Source: Diplonema papillatum (Eukaryota; Euglenozoa; Diplonemea; Diplonemida; Diplonemidae). From it: DNA of 64,000 bases. Position numbers and translations under genes: made by a program. The DNA is taken from the NCBI GenBank assembly GCA_030068145.1, contig JAPJBO010000005.1:558001-622000 (forward strand), in the 5' to 3' direction. The notes beneath the pieces are model-generated. The model had not been told where the DNA came from, did no database searches, and was given only the letters and a program-made list of their open reading frames with translations. Below, piece after piece: positions 32,604 through 43,705 of this stretch. Position 1 is the stretch's first letter; each line of letters begins with the position of its first letter.

Positions 32604-32812
32604 GTACAAGCACCTGCTTTGTAGGAAATACTTGAGGAGGCTGCCAGCTGCAAAACATCAAAGGAGGTAAATGTGCTGTAGCCCACACGAAACACAGGTA
32701 AACCTGGGTTCACTGGCGGGCGTAAGCGTTCAACAAAAAAACACTTTGTAGTTGTATTGTTTCTCCCCCTCTAGCCTCCTTTGAAGTAAGCACAAGGCAG
32801 CCCCTCGTATTT
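32604..32812 (+). mobile_element. Family B foldback element
   Basis: A clean 209-base copy. The inverted ends are especially clear: GAAATACTTGAGGAGGCTGCC plus CATCAAAGGAGG at the 5' end, against CCTCCTTTGAAG plus GGCAGCCCCTCGTATTTT at the 3' end. It sits directly after a T-run at the end of a CACGTACAAACAAACA-containing repeat that also occurs at 42.25 kb without the element. Confidence 0.85.
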
Positions 32813-33239
32813 TTTGCCGGAAAACTGGTTGACGCTTCAATAGAGAGTTATTATTGACCGGAGGGTCCGTCGTACCAGAAATTCAGTTTTCCGCACCAGG
32901 GGTCGAGGTCAGAGCTAGTTACAGAAACAGTACCCTGACGTTGGCTCGCCACCTACCAGAATTTGTATGGAATTGCCGATCGAGGGGTGTGTTGTTCTTT
33001 TCCGAACGCGCTCCGGTGCTGTCTAACCATCTTTATTTTTAGGGGCTTTCAGGGGGTTTCCCTCCCTTTCCCCCAGGCAGGATCCAAGAGCCCAATATAG
33101 GAAAGGGGGTCCTCCCCTCCTGGAAGCTCTAGAGCTCCAGGAGGACGGAAGGATCACTACCTCTCCAGTTGGGTAAGCCAGGTGACTCTCGCGTGCTGCT
33201 CTCTCTTCTCTCTCTCCTCTCTCTTCTCTCTCCTCTCTC

Positions 33240-33272
33240 CCTACAGGCAACTGTAGGGAGGGGGGGAGGGAA

Positions 33273-33303
<31 letters not shown>
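33240..33303 (+). repeat. Long G homopolymer region
   Basis: CTCTCC/CTCTCTT microsatellite at 33195-33240, then GGGGGGGAGGGAA and about 34 G in a row. Such runs are prone to sequencing error. Another G-run of about 22 lies at 24964-24986. Confidence 0.9.
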
Positions 33304-33305
<2 letters not shown>

Positions 33306-33494
33306 GCGTGCGCGTCGCCGACCCCCCCAGTTCGGGAAAAGGGGTCATGCCCAATATACTGCACCTTGATCTTTTAACACGAACAGGGTGGGAGAGCGGG
33401 TAAAACACAGGGTTTGTCGGTCCTCCAGGGGATGAGTTTCTATTGCAGATTTAGACCGACGGTCTAAATCTGCAAACCGGCCTTAGCCGGGAAA

Positions 33495-34905
33495 AAAAAA
33501 AAGGGATAATTAGCTTATAGCCACCAAGAAACTTTTTATTTAGCTTATAGCCACAAAAAACTTTTTATTTAGCTTATAGCCAGGAGGGCCTGAAACTTTT
33601 TATTTAGCTTATAGCCACAAAAAACTTTTTTATTAGCTTCGAGCCACATTTTGCAAAATTTTGGTCATTTTTTTTGGGTTGGCAAAATTTTGGGTCCAAA
33701 AATTGGGTCCAAAAATTGGGTCCAAAAATTGGGTCCAAAAATTGGGTCCAAAAATTGGGTCCATGATTAGGGTCCAGGATTTTGGTCCAGGATTTTGGTC
33801 CAGGATTTGGGTCCAGGATTTGGGTCCAAAAATTGGGTCCAGAATTTGGGTCCAGAATTCGGGTATATCTTTGGGCTGTTTCAATAAAGGGTCAAAAGGG
33901 CCTTCCCTCCCCCAAAACAATAAGACTCCAGATACGCAAACTCTTTCGAACGCTGCACACGGGTATCCTTCAAGTGACCTCATAACTATCATGTTGCATA
34001 AGGCGTATCCGGATCTGAAAGCCGAAGACTTTGTAACACTATACCCCTCGACAGCTTTCAGAACACGGCATAGTAAGTCAAGAGACGGATAAGCGTGTGC
34101 ACACTCTACTCCCGTTTGATGCATTTTCCACCTTTCCCCCCTTTCTTTGATCTGGGTGTATTTGCGGGACTACTGCAAAACGTATCGAATGAAAGCTAGA
34201 AGTACAAACTAAGACCAGTTCCAGTTTGCTCTGGGGGCAGGTTTGATGTCATCTGGGGGGTTTTCTAAAGCCAGGTACCTCGACTTAAGTTCGGCTGCAT
34301 CAGTGTTGGCTTTCGACATACTTCTGTGTGGGTTCGGTGGACCGCCCAAAACTGTCCAAAAACTCGACCAAATTTTGGACCGAATTTTTGACCAAAATTT
34401 TTTGACCAAAAAAATTTGACCAAAAAAATTTGACCAAGATTTTTGACCAAAATTTTTGACCAAAATTTTTGACCCAAATTTTTTGACCAAATTTGTGGAC
34501 CAAATTTTTGGACCCAAAATTTTTGACCCAAATTTTTGACCCAAAATTTTTGACCCAAAATTTTGACCAAAATTTTTGACCCAAATTTTTTGACCAAATT
34601 TTTGGACTAAAATTTTTTGACCAAATTTTAAATTTTTTGACCAATTTTTTTGACCCAAAACTTTTGACCCAAAATTTTTGACCCATATTTTTGACCCAAA
34701 ATTTTGACCACAATTTTTGACCAAAAATTTTTGACCAACTTTTTTGACCAAGTTTTCACCAGGTGGCTATAAGCTAAAAAAAAAGTTTCAGGACCTTCTG
34801 GCTATAAGCTAAATAAAAGGTTTTTTGTGGCTATAAGCTAAATAAAAAGTTTCACTTTAGGTGGCTATAAGCTATATAAAAAGTTAGCAGGTGGCTATAA
34901 GACAA
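33495..34905. repeat. Inverted satellite: GTGGCTATAAGCTAAATAAA and GGTCCAAAAATTG arrays mirrored about a ~480-bp centre
   Basis: The left side has four TTAGCTTATAGCCAC units (33510-33645), then TTGGGTCCAAAAA units of about 13-14 bases (33660-33865). The right side has the complementary order: TTTTTGACCCAAA/TTTGACCAAA units (34360-34750), then GTGGCTATAAGCTAAATAAA units (34756-34900). The centre (33870-34355) is non-repetitive. The whole can fold into a large stem. Open frames through the arrays (GPKIGSKNWVQ-type and FGQKFWVKN-type) are by-products of the repeats. Confidence 0.85.
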
Positions 34906-36357
34906 AAAGCCCAAAAAAAAATCTTCAAAAAACGGTTTTCGAAGTAAATATAGGCGGGGGGTGTGGTGTTTGTAGCAGTGTGCTGAAGATGCTGGAAGGC
35001 TGCTGAAACCCAGCCGCTGCCGTTCAATTGTGTTCAGCTTCGGGTCGGCAGGTTGCAGCTACCACTGTGCTTCATTACCGGGCCAAGGTCCTGTTTGACA
35101 GTTGAGTAACCCACACGGCCCACACATGATATAGGGGGGGCGGAATTATTTTTGCAAATTCTTCAAATTTACCCGTGAACGCAAAATTTGTTGGAGACAA
35201 AACGTTCCTATTATAGGCTTTTTCCAATGGCTATCAAGGGTGAGTGGCAATTTTTTTCCGTCGCGCCTTCGGCGCGATGTTGCTAAAAATAACGCTAAAA
35301 ATGTTGTTGTAGGCACGGCGGTGCAGGAGCAGATACACCAAAGCCGTATCATAGGAATCATAGGAAGATAGGTCCCCAGGTCCACCCCTTTAGCTGCCTG
35401 ACGAGACTGTCTATTTACGATTTTGACTGTTTTCGGAGCGCGTCCCCATATGTCCCCACATGGGCAACCCCACAGGGAACCCAGAAGCATTCGGAAACCC
35501 CCGAAAAGCTTGATCCAGACTGGCATAGGTTGACAAACGCCAACAGAATGTGTCGCCAAACTGATGGGGTGACCAAATTGACCCATTGAAGACCCCTCTT
35601 TTGCCGAACGAAGTTGTGGAGATGTGTTCGGCTCCGCCCCAAGATGCCGTACATCGGCGAAAACGGCACCGGAAGCCTTCAAAACTAATACCCTGGGCAC
35701 TCCATACCAGGGTTTATCCGCATGGTTAAAAAATTATTTCTTCACCAAACAAAAATATGTATGAGACGATGCCAAAACCCCCCCCCCCTCCCCTTTGCAC
35801 TAATAAAAACCTTTTTAACATCACCCCATACTGGCCCCGAACCCCCATCTGTGTGACCCAAAACGGGTCCCAAACGGTTTTTGACGGGCTGAGTCGAGGT
35901 AAAGGGGTCTCCGAAGGCCCACGAATGGGCCCAGGTGGGCCCCGGAGCGGGCACTCAGCGCGAGGGGGAGAGCCCCAAAAAATGGGGTCGTTTTCGGGCC
36001 TCGCCACTACTCAAACTAGTCAAACACCTTCTGGCCTCCAGCGGGAAACCCAGACTTCAAAACGACAAGATCGGCTGTGTTCAGCCGTAGATAGCCACCA
36101 GCGGGTCCTCTTGAAGCCGAAGAATGCTCTCGGGGGTCACAGTTAGCCCCATGTGTGCAGCGCCAGCAGTGGGCAGGCACACGCTTAGAATGTGTGGTAT
36201 GCAAGTGCACCCTGCCTAGAATCCGGCTTCACCCGCTTTTGAGACACAGTGCTTACAAGGAAAACGCAGAATATAAGGTGGAAAAATGCAAAAGAACCAA
36301 GATGACGACTGTGAGCCCCCCGCCAACGCTAATCTCGGCAGCCTTTCCCCGGTTCTT

Positions 36358-36663
36358 TCAGAGATTGTCACCCACGACCATTCCAACAGCCCTGTACCGG
36401 GCACGTGCCCAGTCCAAACCGCTCACGATGCGTCGCCGGCTCGCCTCGTCGTCAAGGCTGTTGAAGGCTTCTGAAAGCCTACCAGAAAGGCGCATCCAGA
36501 TGGCAACCTTCTCCTCCTCTGTCATTAGGGCGAGAAAGAAACCGATCAGGTCCTCACCAGAGACCTTTTCGCAAAAGGTCCTGCTGGCTACGAGTCGTCT
36601 CTGCAAGGACTGACCACGTCTCGTTTCCTCATGAAACGGCGACAACTTCTGCATTGCTCTCAC
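36358..36663 (-). CDS. Small ORF in the spacer of the long-inverted-repeat element
   Basis: A 101-residue minus-strand frame occupies most of the spacer between the arms. The first ATG gives a basic N-terminus followed by a mostly helical, charged stretch (GEDLIGFFLALMTEEEKVAI, RLSEAFNSLDDEASRRRIV). I recognise no family; it is far too short to be a transposase. The spread of charged and hydrophobic residues looks protein-like, unlike shadow frames nearby, but there is no independent support. Confidence 0.25.
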   Translation of the reverse strand: MRAMQKLSPFHEETRRGQSLQRRLVASRTFCEKVSGEDLIGFFLALMTEEEKVAIWMRLSGRLSEAFNSLDDEASRRRIVSGLDWARARYRAVGMVVGDNL

Positions 36664-37225
36664 CGATCACTCCACGAACTCCAGACCCGTGATCTTTGGC
36701 ATTTTCTCCTCTCTTAGTTTCCGTTTTTCTGGGTCAACCTTAATTCTTAATTAGTATTGCTGGTAAAGCCGGATTCTAGGCAGGGTGCACCTGCTGCACC
36801 CACTCTATTTACAACGTGTGCCTGCCCACCGCAGGCGCTGCAGGCGGGGTGGCCAAGTAGGGCTATCGGTGACCCCTGAGAACATTCTTCGGCTTCAAGA
36901 GGACCCGCTGGTGGCTATCTACAGCGGAACACAGCCGATCTTGTCGTTTTGAAGTCTGGGTTTCCCGCTGGAGGCCAGAAGGTGTTTGACTAGCTTGAGT
37001 AGTGGCGAGGCTTTGAAAATGACCCCATTTTGGGGGCACCCCCCCTCGCACTGAGTGCCCGCTCCGGGGCCCACCTGGGCCTATTCGTGGGCCTTCAGAG
37101 ACCCCTTTACCTCGACTCAGCCCGCCAGAAACCGTTTGGAAACCGTTTTGGGCCACACAGGTGGGATTTCAGGGCCAGTATAGGGTGACATCAAAAAGAA
37201 ATTTATTAGTGCAAAGGGGGGGGGG

Positions 37226-38467
37226 ACCCGGCTAAGTTGGATGGAAACGCCGTTTCTTTTAGTTTTTTCGAAATAAGGAAACGGAAACGGAAACGGAAAC
37301 GGAAACGTTTCCGTTTCTTTTAAAAGAAACGCCTGAAGGCTCTTCATGCTGAGGGGTCCTATAAGATACCACTTCGCGGGTCCTTCTGTGTGTCCGTCGG
37401 GTGTCCGTTTCCAGCCAAATTTTGGCTTTCCTTTCAGCGGGCGGGATCACCTTCTTCTTTTGATCTACCAGCGGGCACTTCTCTTCCTCCGTCTTCTGGC
37501 GGGCTCTCTGACTCTTCAGGGCCCTTCCTGGGCTGTTCTTCGACTTGGCTCGGCCCCTTCTTCTGTGCCGTCGCGGTCTCGTTTGTGCAGAGCAGTCGCT
37601 GAAGCTCACCGCTTTCTTTCGTCGGCGATCTGACACGAGCAAATAGGTAACCACAAGCTAATGATGCAGAATGTCGTCACATGTGGATGTTTTCTGACAC
37701 CAGATTCCACTCTTCTGTGCCTACCACTTCGTCTTCTGCTGCTTCCAACCCACGTTCTCATGTGAGTGGGGCTTTTTGAATCTGCCGTCCTCTTCTGCAT
37801 TGTTGGTGGGTTCTTCCTGCTGTCGTTGTCTATGCTCCGACAACACCGCCCCTTCCGGTGACGGTTGCCACCCGTCGTCGTATGCAAGGTGCACTGTGGC
37901 AAGCGATGTTTAACGCACACGTTACTGCGTGGCCATCGCTTTTCTGGCGGGTTCAACATTGCCCCGGCATACGTGTGCCCTTCTCACCTCCTGATGCTGA
38001 TTGCACTCCCTCTTTGTCTTACACCGCCGAAAGACCCCGGTCTTGTAGCCTGTGGCGCTGAACGATCGTATCTGTAGAGTCTATTATTGGAAGCGGATGT
38101 GCTTTCCCGATCGTCTTCAGCGCGTTGGCCAACAGCCTCGCATAACAGAGCATCGTCGCCACAACAGCCATTGGTGTAAAGAGCTGCAGACCTCAAAGTC
38201 AGCACAACCGGATGCGTGTGGTTGCGTCTGCTCCACGCGGTCGCAACTCTTATGCTTCTTTCCTCCCTCTTTTCGGAGCCTCCTTGTCCATGGTTTCCCA
38301 CTGGATTGCGGGGTCCGCCGTTCGGAACACATTTCCGGTCGGACCTTCAGCCAGTATACTAGTGGCATACCAGCCGTTTCTTTTGAAAAGAAACGGCGTT
38401 TCCATCCACCGCCAAAAAGAAGGAAACGGAAACGGAAACGGAAACGTTTCCATCCTACATAGCCCAA
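37226..38467. mobile_element. Nested element with GGAAAC-repeat inverted ends
   Basis: The left end ACCCGGCTAAGTTGGATGGA then AACGCCGTTTCTTTT, and the right end (complement) CTTGGGCTATGTAGGATGGA then AACG, are inverted copies. Both ends carry four to five GGAAAC units and a GTTTCTTTTAAAAGAAAC-like palindrome. G-runs flank it on both sides. The interior (37340-38380) has no convincing coding frame. Confidence 0.75.
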
Positions 38468-39689
38468 GGGGGGGGGGGTGGGGGTTTTGTCATCGTACCA
38501 TATATATATATATTCTCAAACCAGGCCGGTTAAAAAAGGGGTTTTAACCACGGGAGTTTCTGGTGAAAACTTTTTTGTGCCTGCAAGGCTAGAGGACCCG
38601 CAAGACCCACAAGTGGGTCTACAACAAAGCGACGAAGCAGCAACACGCCCACGAAGGTCGCATACCAGGATTACATTAAAAAACCCTCGCTCAACGTGGT
38701 AAAAGAAAAAGAAAAAAAAAATGCTACAGACTTTTTAACCATGATTTTCCGAATTGGGGATCAGAATAGTCCCTGCTCCATACCAAAAAAAAAATCCAGT
38801 AGGAATCTTGCCTAAAGAAATCAACTGCTTTCGGGTAGGCTAGTCTGACACTAGTTGTCGTCGGGAAAAAAAAAGAACGAAAGAACCCAGGGTTGAGTTC
38901 AACTTTCAAGCCTTCTCTTTACAACACGCCAAACTCTCGTCTCTCGTTGGATGATTCCCGTTGGACATACCTTTGCCAGGTTTGGCCAAGCGAACTTGAT
39001 CAATTTGCGTTTTTGTGTGCCCTCTGGATACAGAGAGCATTTCCGGAGGGCGAGGCTTGCACTCGTAAATGAAAAGAATGCATAGTAGAGTTCTGTAGAT
39101 TACGGAAACGGAAAAGCGATCCATCAACACGATGGATAGGCGGTTCTGAAGATTTGGTGCAGTGGGGGTTCTTGTAATAGCACTTGTGTTGTTGCGGCTT
39201 CATTTCCCTTTTCCCGCACTAATTGCGGAAATGTTCCCTCGCAGGCTCCACCCCCTGCCCCCCTTGGAAGAAGAGTTGAAACAACTCGGTCTCAAGAGAC
39301 AGGGGGAAGTAAAGGCAGGAGCGGTAGACGTTGACGGAGAGTAGTTCTTTCCTGCGCATGCCCAAGTGCTGCGCTTCATCCTCTTCTTCCGCAAGTGCTC
39401 ATCTTTTTCTTCCGAGTTGAGATATGTGTTCAACTTCTTTTCTCGCTCTTTCGTTTCATTTATTTTCCTTCCTTTTCTTTTCTCCATATTTCTTTCTTTT
39501 TCAAGGTACGTTGCGTTGGCAAGAATCTCTTCCCTTTCACTTCGAGCTCCAGGGAGCGGAACTTGCGATAATACTGCATCGGGGGTGGGACACAGGTGGA
39601 ACTGATTTCGACTGGTGTGGTTCCATGGGTGAGGGGCCATTCGGTCATACTGACAGGGGCGGAAGAAAACTGGTGATGATGTGGAGTCA

Positions 39690-40690
39690 TAAGCACGCTC
39701 CACCAGTACACAGGTCAAAAGGTTCGTGGAGGCACGCTCCACCAGTACACAGCTCAAAAGGTTTATGGCGTCATAGGCACGCTCCACCAGTACACAGCTC
39801 AAAAGGTTCGTGGAGTCATAGGCACGCTCCACCAGTGCACAGCTCAAAAGGTTCGTGGAGTCATAGGCACGCTCCACCAGTGCACAGCTCAAAAGGTTCG
39901 TGGAGTCATAGGCACGCTCCACTAATACACAGCTCAAAAGGTTCGTGGAGTCTTAGGTACGCTCCACCAGTACCAGCTCAAAAGGTTCGTGGAGTCATAG
40001 GCACGCTCCACAAAAGGTTCGTGGAGTCATAGGCACGCTCCACCAGTACACAGCTCAAAAGGTTCGTGGAGTCATAGGCACGCTCCACCAGTGCACAGCT
40101 CAAAAGGTTCGTGGAGTCATAGGCACGCTCCACTAGTACACAGCTCAAAGGTTGGTGGAGTCATAGGTACGCTCCACCAGTACCAGCTCAAAAGGTTCGT
40201 GGAGTCATAGGCAACGCTCCACCAGTACACAGCTCAAAAGGTTCGTGGAGTCATAGGCACGCTCCACCAGTACACAACTCAAAAGGTTCGTGGAGTCATA
40301 GGCACGCTCCACCAGTACACAGCTCAAAAGGTTCGTGGAGTCATAGGCACGCTCCACCAGTGCACAGCTCAAAAGGTTCGTGGAGTCATAGGCACGCTCC
40401 ACTAGTACACAGCTCAAAAGGTTGGTGGAGTCATAGGCACGCTCCACCAGTACCAGCTCAAAAGGTTCGTGGAGTCATAGGCACGCTCCACCAGTACACA
40501 GCTCAAAAGGTTGGTGGAGTCATAGGCACGCTCCACCAGTGCACAGCTCAAAAGGTTCGTGGAGTCATAGGCACGCTCTACTAGTACACAGCTCAAAAGG
40601 TTGGTGGAGTCATAGGCACGCTCCACCAGTACCAGCTCAAAAGGTTCGTGGAGTCATAGGCACGCTCCACCAGTACACAGCCCAAAAGGT
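39690..40690 (+). repeat. 45-bp satellite array upstream of the ECHDC1-like gene
   Basis: About 22 units of the form CACGCTCCACCAGTACACAG, then CTCAAAAGGTTCGTGGAGTC, then ATAGG. Because 45 is divisible by three, open frames run through on both strands (SSKGSWSHRHAPPVH on +, VERAYDSTNLLSCVL on -). Some units lack the ACAC (CAGTACCAGC) and so shift frame, and one unit is truncated near 40010. Variants include CAGTGCACAG and TTGGTGG. The array ends about 90 bp from the start codon of the downstream gene. Confidence 0.95.
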
Positions 40691-40776
40691 TTAATCAGAA
40701 AAGTCATAGGGTCCTCCCAACCCGAGGGTGGTGGAAAGAAAGGCGTCTGCGCGGTGTAGACGCCGCCCGCCGGAGA

Positions 40777-43270
40777 ATGCAGCAGCTGGCGCAGAGGACG
40801 AGCGGGGGCCTGGTGCGGACCGGCTACTGGACGGCTGCGAAGGGCGTGAAGCTGGGGCTGATCGTGATCGACAACCCGGCCAAGAGGAACGCCCTCTGCG
40901 GGCAAGGCATGGCCACGCTGCGCCAGGGGGTCGAGGCCCTCGCGGCGCTCGAGAACGTGGCAGCGGTGCTGCTGTGTGGAACTGGCGGCCGGTTCTGCGC
41001 GGGGGCCGAAATGCCGGTGCTGGTCGACGGCGGCTTCCAAAAGCACATGCAGGACACACTGCGGCTCATGCGGGCGCAGAGCTTCGTGACTTACGCTCTC
41101 GTCGAGGGCCATGCCATCGGTCTGCCCTTCTTCCGTCATAACAATTATTCGAGACTGAAGGTCCTATGAACATGCAATGTGAATAGCCGATATTCGAGCC
41201 AACCCGGCTTTTAAAGTTGCGAAAGGTGTATTGTTTTGGGACTAGATAATAGTGCGGAGCAAGCTTTTTTTTCCCCTACCAAAATTCACACGTGAGCGGG
41301 CGTCGGCCTTCAGGCCGGTCGGCCCGGGTACGAACCCCGCCCATCACACTTTTCCGGCCGAAGATTGTTTTCGAGTTTTGTTGGGTCTCGGGGTCTAATG
41401 TGCCTGAAATTCGCGTTTTTTGCGGAGTTTCTCAGTATCTCGCGGTATTTGGGACACCCCGGGATACCGGGGGGGTCTTCCCCCCGGGTATTAGGCGCCG
41501 AACTTGCCATCACAGGCCAAACTTGCTACACGCCGAACTCAGCATCACGAGAACCCGAATTTTGCTTCACCAGAACTTAGCTTCGCCCAAACTTAGCATC
41601 ATCTCACCAGAACTGAGCAGCGCGCTGAGCAGTGAGCTCCGAACTCAGCTGCGCCCGAACGTTGCTTCACCAGAACTTAGCTTCGCCCGACCTTTACTGG
41701 AGGGGTCGAATAACAGGAGGTACCTTGAAGAGGCATTTTGGAAATCTGTAAAAAAAGTTGGATTTTTCTTTGGTCCGCATAGCAGACCTTTTTTGACGGT
41801 TTTCTGATCGCGATGAGCTCCGATGAAGAGAACCGTGAAAAATAGACCCGGGGACCAAAGATTATATGCGTGGTTCGTGGGTCTTCACCAGATGCGGGGC
41901 ACCGGGCATGGAAACCACAGGTTTTCATTGGGAAGGACGGGAATCGACCCACTGGTTGGTGACATTTCTTTGTTGGCCCATAGCAGATCTTTCTCGGCGA
42001 ATTTGTGCTCGCGTGCAGCTCCGATGAAGAGAACCGTGAAAATTAGCACAAATTACGTGCGTCTTCCAAGAAGAAGGGGGTTCCCGCGGGTTCCGGGTTT
42101 GCGGTACTTTTTTCTATTTTTTTTTTTTTTGGAAAATTGCAGGATCGGCACGCCGAAAACAAGAGGTACCTCTTGTATTCGACCCCCCCCCAGTAACTGC
42201 TGCCTCCAGTCTCGCCCTGCGCCGGTCTTTAACCGAGCGCACGTACTTTGTAAGCACGAAAGAGAACGCTGGCAGCGTGTTCGGGAGAAGATTAGCCTAC
42301 CGATCATATTCACTTACGAACAGGCTAATCCTCCCCCGGCACGTACAAACAAACATCGCCCCTGTTCTTTTTTGCTTTCCTTGCCAGGCTGTTTTCGTGA
42401 GGTTCCGGTGTTTCCAAGTCAAACCGGTTCGACGGATCAATTTCTGACTGGCCAGCCTGAGAAAATGCTCATGACTTCACTCTGGCATCTGTCTGTGTGA
42501 CACTACTACGTCTTCGGGTCATCATGCACGCGCCGAAGCAGCGCTCACGGATTATTTGTATATTGTAACGTCAGTCGCGTCCCGCCAGTTGACTCATCTC
42601 GCACCTACTTTTCGTACCAGCCCCACCCACACGGGTGCTCTCACAGTTTCACTGAGAGTTGATGCTCAGGGTGTGGTTGGTTCGAAGAAATTGTAAAGAA
42701 GTTCGAAGAAAATGTAAAAGGTTTTTGTTTCACCTTCATCTCACACGCGACTTTTTTGCAGGCGGAGGAGCCGAGTTGGCGATGGCCGCGGATTGCCGCA
42801 TATGGACGGAGACGTCGTCCCTGCAGTTCGTGCAGACCGCGATGGGCATCCCGACGGGCTGGGGCGGCGCCCACTGGCTGGCCGAGGCCGTCGGCCGGCC
42901 GGCTGCGCTGCACCTGCTGGCTTCCGGGCAGCGCCTCGCCACCTTCGAGCAGGCGTCGGCGCACGGCGTCGCGCACTCTTTCACTGCGGCGCCCACGGGT
43001 CCGACCACCGAACTTGGTCTGCCGCCTCTCAGCAGCCCCGGCACCGCCGCCCCTGGTGCCTCTGAGTCGCATTTGAGCCCCACCGCGCTGGCCGCGGCCG
43101 CCGAGCTGCTCAAGCTGTACCAGGACCGATTCCCTCGCGCGGTTGCCAGCGTGAAGGCGATCGTCGACGCCGCTCCGGAAGACCGGTTAGCCACCGAAGA
43201 AGAGCTGTTCGGGAAGCTGTGGAAGGCGCCGGACCACGTTGCGGCCTTGACTGCTGCAAAAATGATTTGA
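40777..43270 (+). CDS. Enoyl-CoA hydratase/isomerase family, ECHDC1 (ethylmalonyl-CoA decarboxylase)-like, 2 exons
   Basis: Exons 40777-41119 and 42762-43270 (phase 1 intron, GTCTGC...TTTTTGCAG) give about 283 residues, normal for crotonase-fold enzymes. The join rebuilds EGHAIGGGAELAMAADCRIW, the second oxyanion-hole motif; the first is GRFCAGAEM. The distal part is closest, from what I know of the family, to ECHDC1, a decarboxylase that removes side-product ethylmalonyl- or methylmalonyl-CoA: MGIPTGWGGAHWLAEAVG parallels its MGI-x-SWGG segment, and the end (EEELFGKLWKAPDHVAALTA) parallels its ELLGTVWGGPANLEAI end. Catalytic acid residues of a hydratase are not evident at the usual Glu positions. 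No targeting peptide is obvious. A 45-bp satellite ends about 90 bp before the ATG, and partial copies of the last exon follow. A generic enoyl-CoA hydratase is the alternative. Confidence 0.85.
41120..42761 (+). other. Long intron of the ECHDC1-like gene with internal duplications
   Basis: A 1,642-nt intron. It holds a short-unit run with CACCAGAACTTAGCTTCGCC-type repeats at 41510-41700 and a direct duplication of a segment containing TAGCAGA...GCTCCGATGAAGAGAACCGTG at about 41758-41852 and 41963-42045. A dispersed repeat of the CGAAAGAGAACG-TGGCAGCG family lies at 42254-42385. No open frame of interest is visible in it. Confidence 0.7.
42254..42385 (+). repeat. CGAAAGAGAACG-TGGCAGCG repeat, single-module copy
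   Basis: CGAAAGAGAACGCTGGCAGC, AGATTAGCCTACCGATCATA, AGGCTAATCCTCCCCCGGCA, CAAACAAACATCGCCCCTGT, then TTCTTTTTTGC without an element. Lies in the ECHDC1-like intron. Confidence 0.8.
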
Positions 43271-43435
43271 TCATAGTGTAGATGGTGTAAGCCAGAAGAC
43301 GCCTCTTTGAGGTCCTTCGGGACAAGTGGGAATCTTGTAGTCTACAGGTCCGAGAAGTGCCTCACGACGTCGAAGATATCGCACCCCACGGCACACTCCT
43401 TTTCTAGTGCGCCCTCGAATACGCTGTCCCCTCGG

Positions 43436-43680
43436 CCTGCCCCCCTCAGCAGCCCCGGCACCGCCCCAGGCGCCTCTGAGTCGCACTTGAGCCCCACCGC
43501 GCTGGCGGCGGCCGCCGGGCTGCTCAAGCTGTACCAGGACCGATTCCCTCGCGCGGTTGCCAGCGTGAAGGCGATCGTCGACGCCGCTCCGGAAGACCGG
43601 CTGGCCACCGAAGAAGAGCTGTTCGGAAGCTGTGGCAGGCGCCGGACCACGTTGCGGCCTTGACTGCTGCAAATATGATT
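43436..43680 (+). pseudogene. Partial duplicate of the ECHDC1-like last exon, copy 1
   Basis: From about 43436 the sequence is nearly identical to 43024-43260, encoding SHLSPTALAAAAGLLKLYQD and continuing to EEELFG, then shifts frame (a base missing in TTCGGAAGCTGTGG) and ends in AAATATGATTTGATC like the parent. It lacks all upstream exon sequence and the catalytic core, so it cannot make an enzyme. Confidence 0.85.
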
Positions 43681-43705
43681 TGATCTTAGTGTACATGGTG
43701 TAGTC

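Larger units (their letters stand above)
35716..38550. mobile_element. Composite long-inverted-repeat element, right arm split by a nested element
   Basis: The left arm about 35716-36229 is the reverse complement of 36766-37225 continued at 38468-38545. The outer ends carry CATGGTTAAAA (left) and TTTTAACCACG (right). Both arms include TTCGGCTTCAAGAGGACCCG or its complement and CGATCTTGTCGTTTTGAAGT. The spacer is 536 bases (36230-36765). Arms differ by scattered substitutions. At the G-run of the right arm a 1.24-kb segment with its own inverted ends is inserted. Confidence 0.8.
20203..39689. other. 19.5-kb gene desert of dispersed and tandem repeats
   Basis: Beyond the listed repeats and ORF relics I find no supported gene. 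Frames at 24198-24476 and 26713-27117 are open but match nothing I know and lack splice or conservation support. Microsatellites include CACACA (28305-28345), CACACACGCA (30078-30150) and GAGAGA (30784-30802). Confidence 0.5.

Noticed and set aside
34209-34751. 180-codon minus-strand frame rich in Lys, Phe, Gly, Gln and Trp
   Set aside because: It is the translation of the TTTTTGACC short-unit array and has no independent coding character.
37259-37654. Minus-strand frame with SVSVSVS as a protein of the nested element
   Set aside because: The SVSVSVS tail is just the GGAAAC repeat, and the remainder is Arg/Lys-rich without a motif.
39690-40690. CRISPR-like array
   Set aside because: The 45-bp units are contiguous satellite repeats without unique spacers, and the genome is eukaryotic.
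41290-41350. tRNA-like sequence (CGGG-TACGAAC-CCCG resembles a T-arm)
   Set aside because: No acceptor stem, no D-arm and no seven-base anticodon loop can be built around it.
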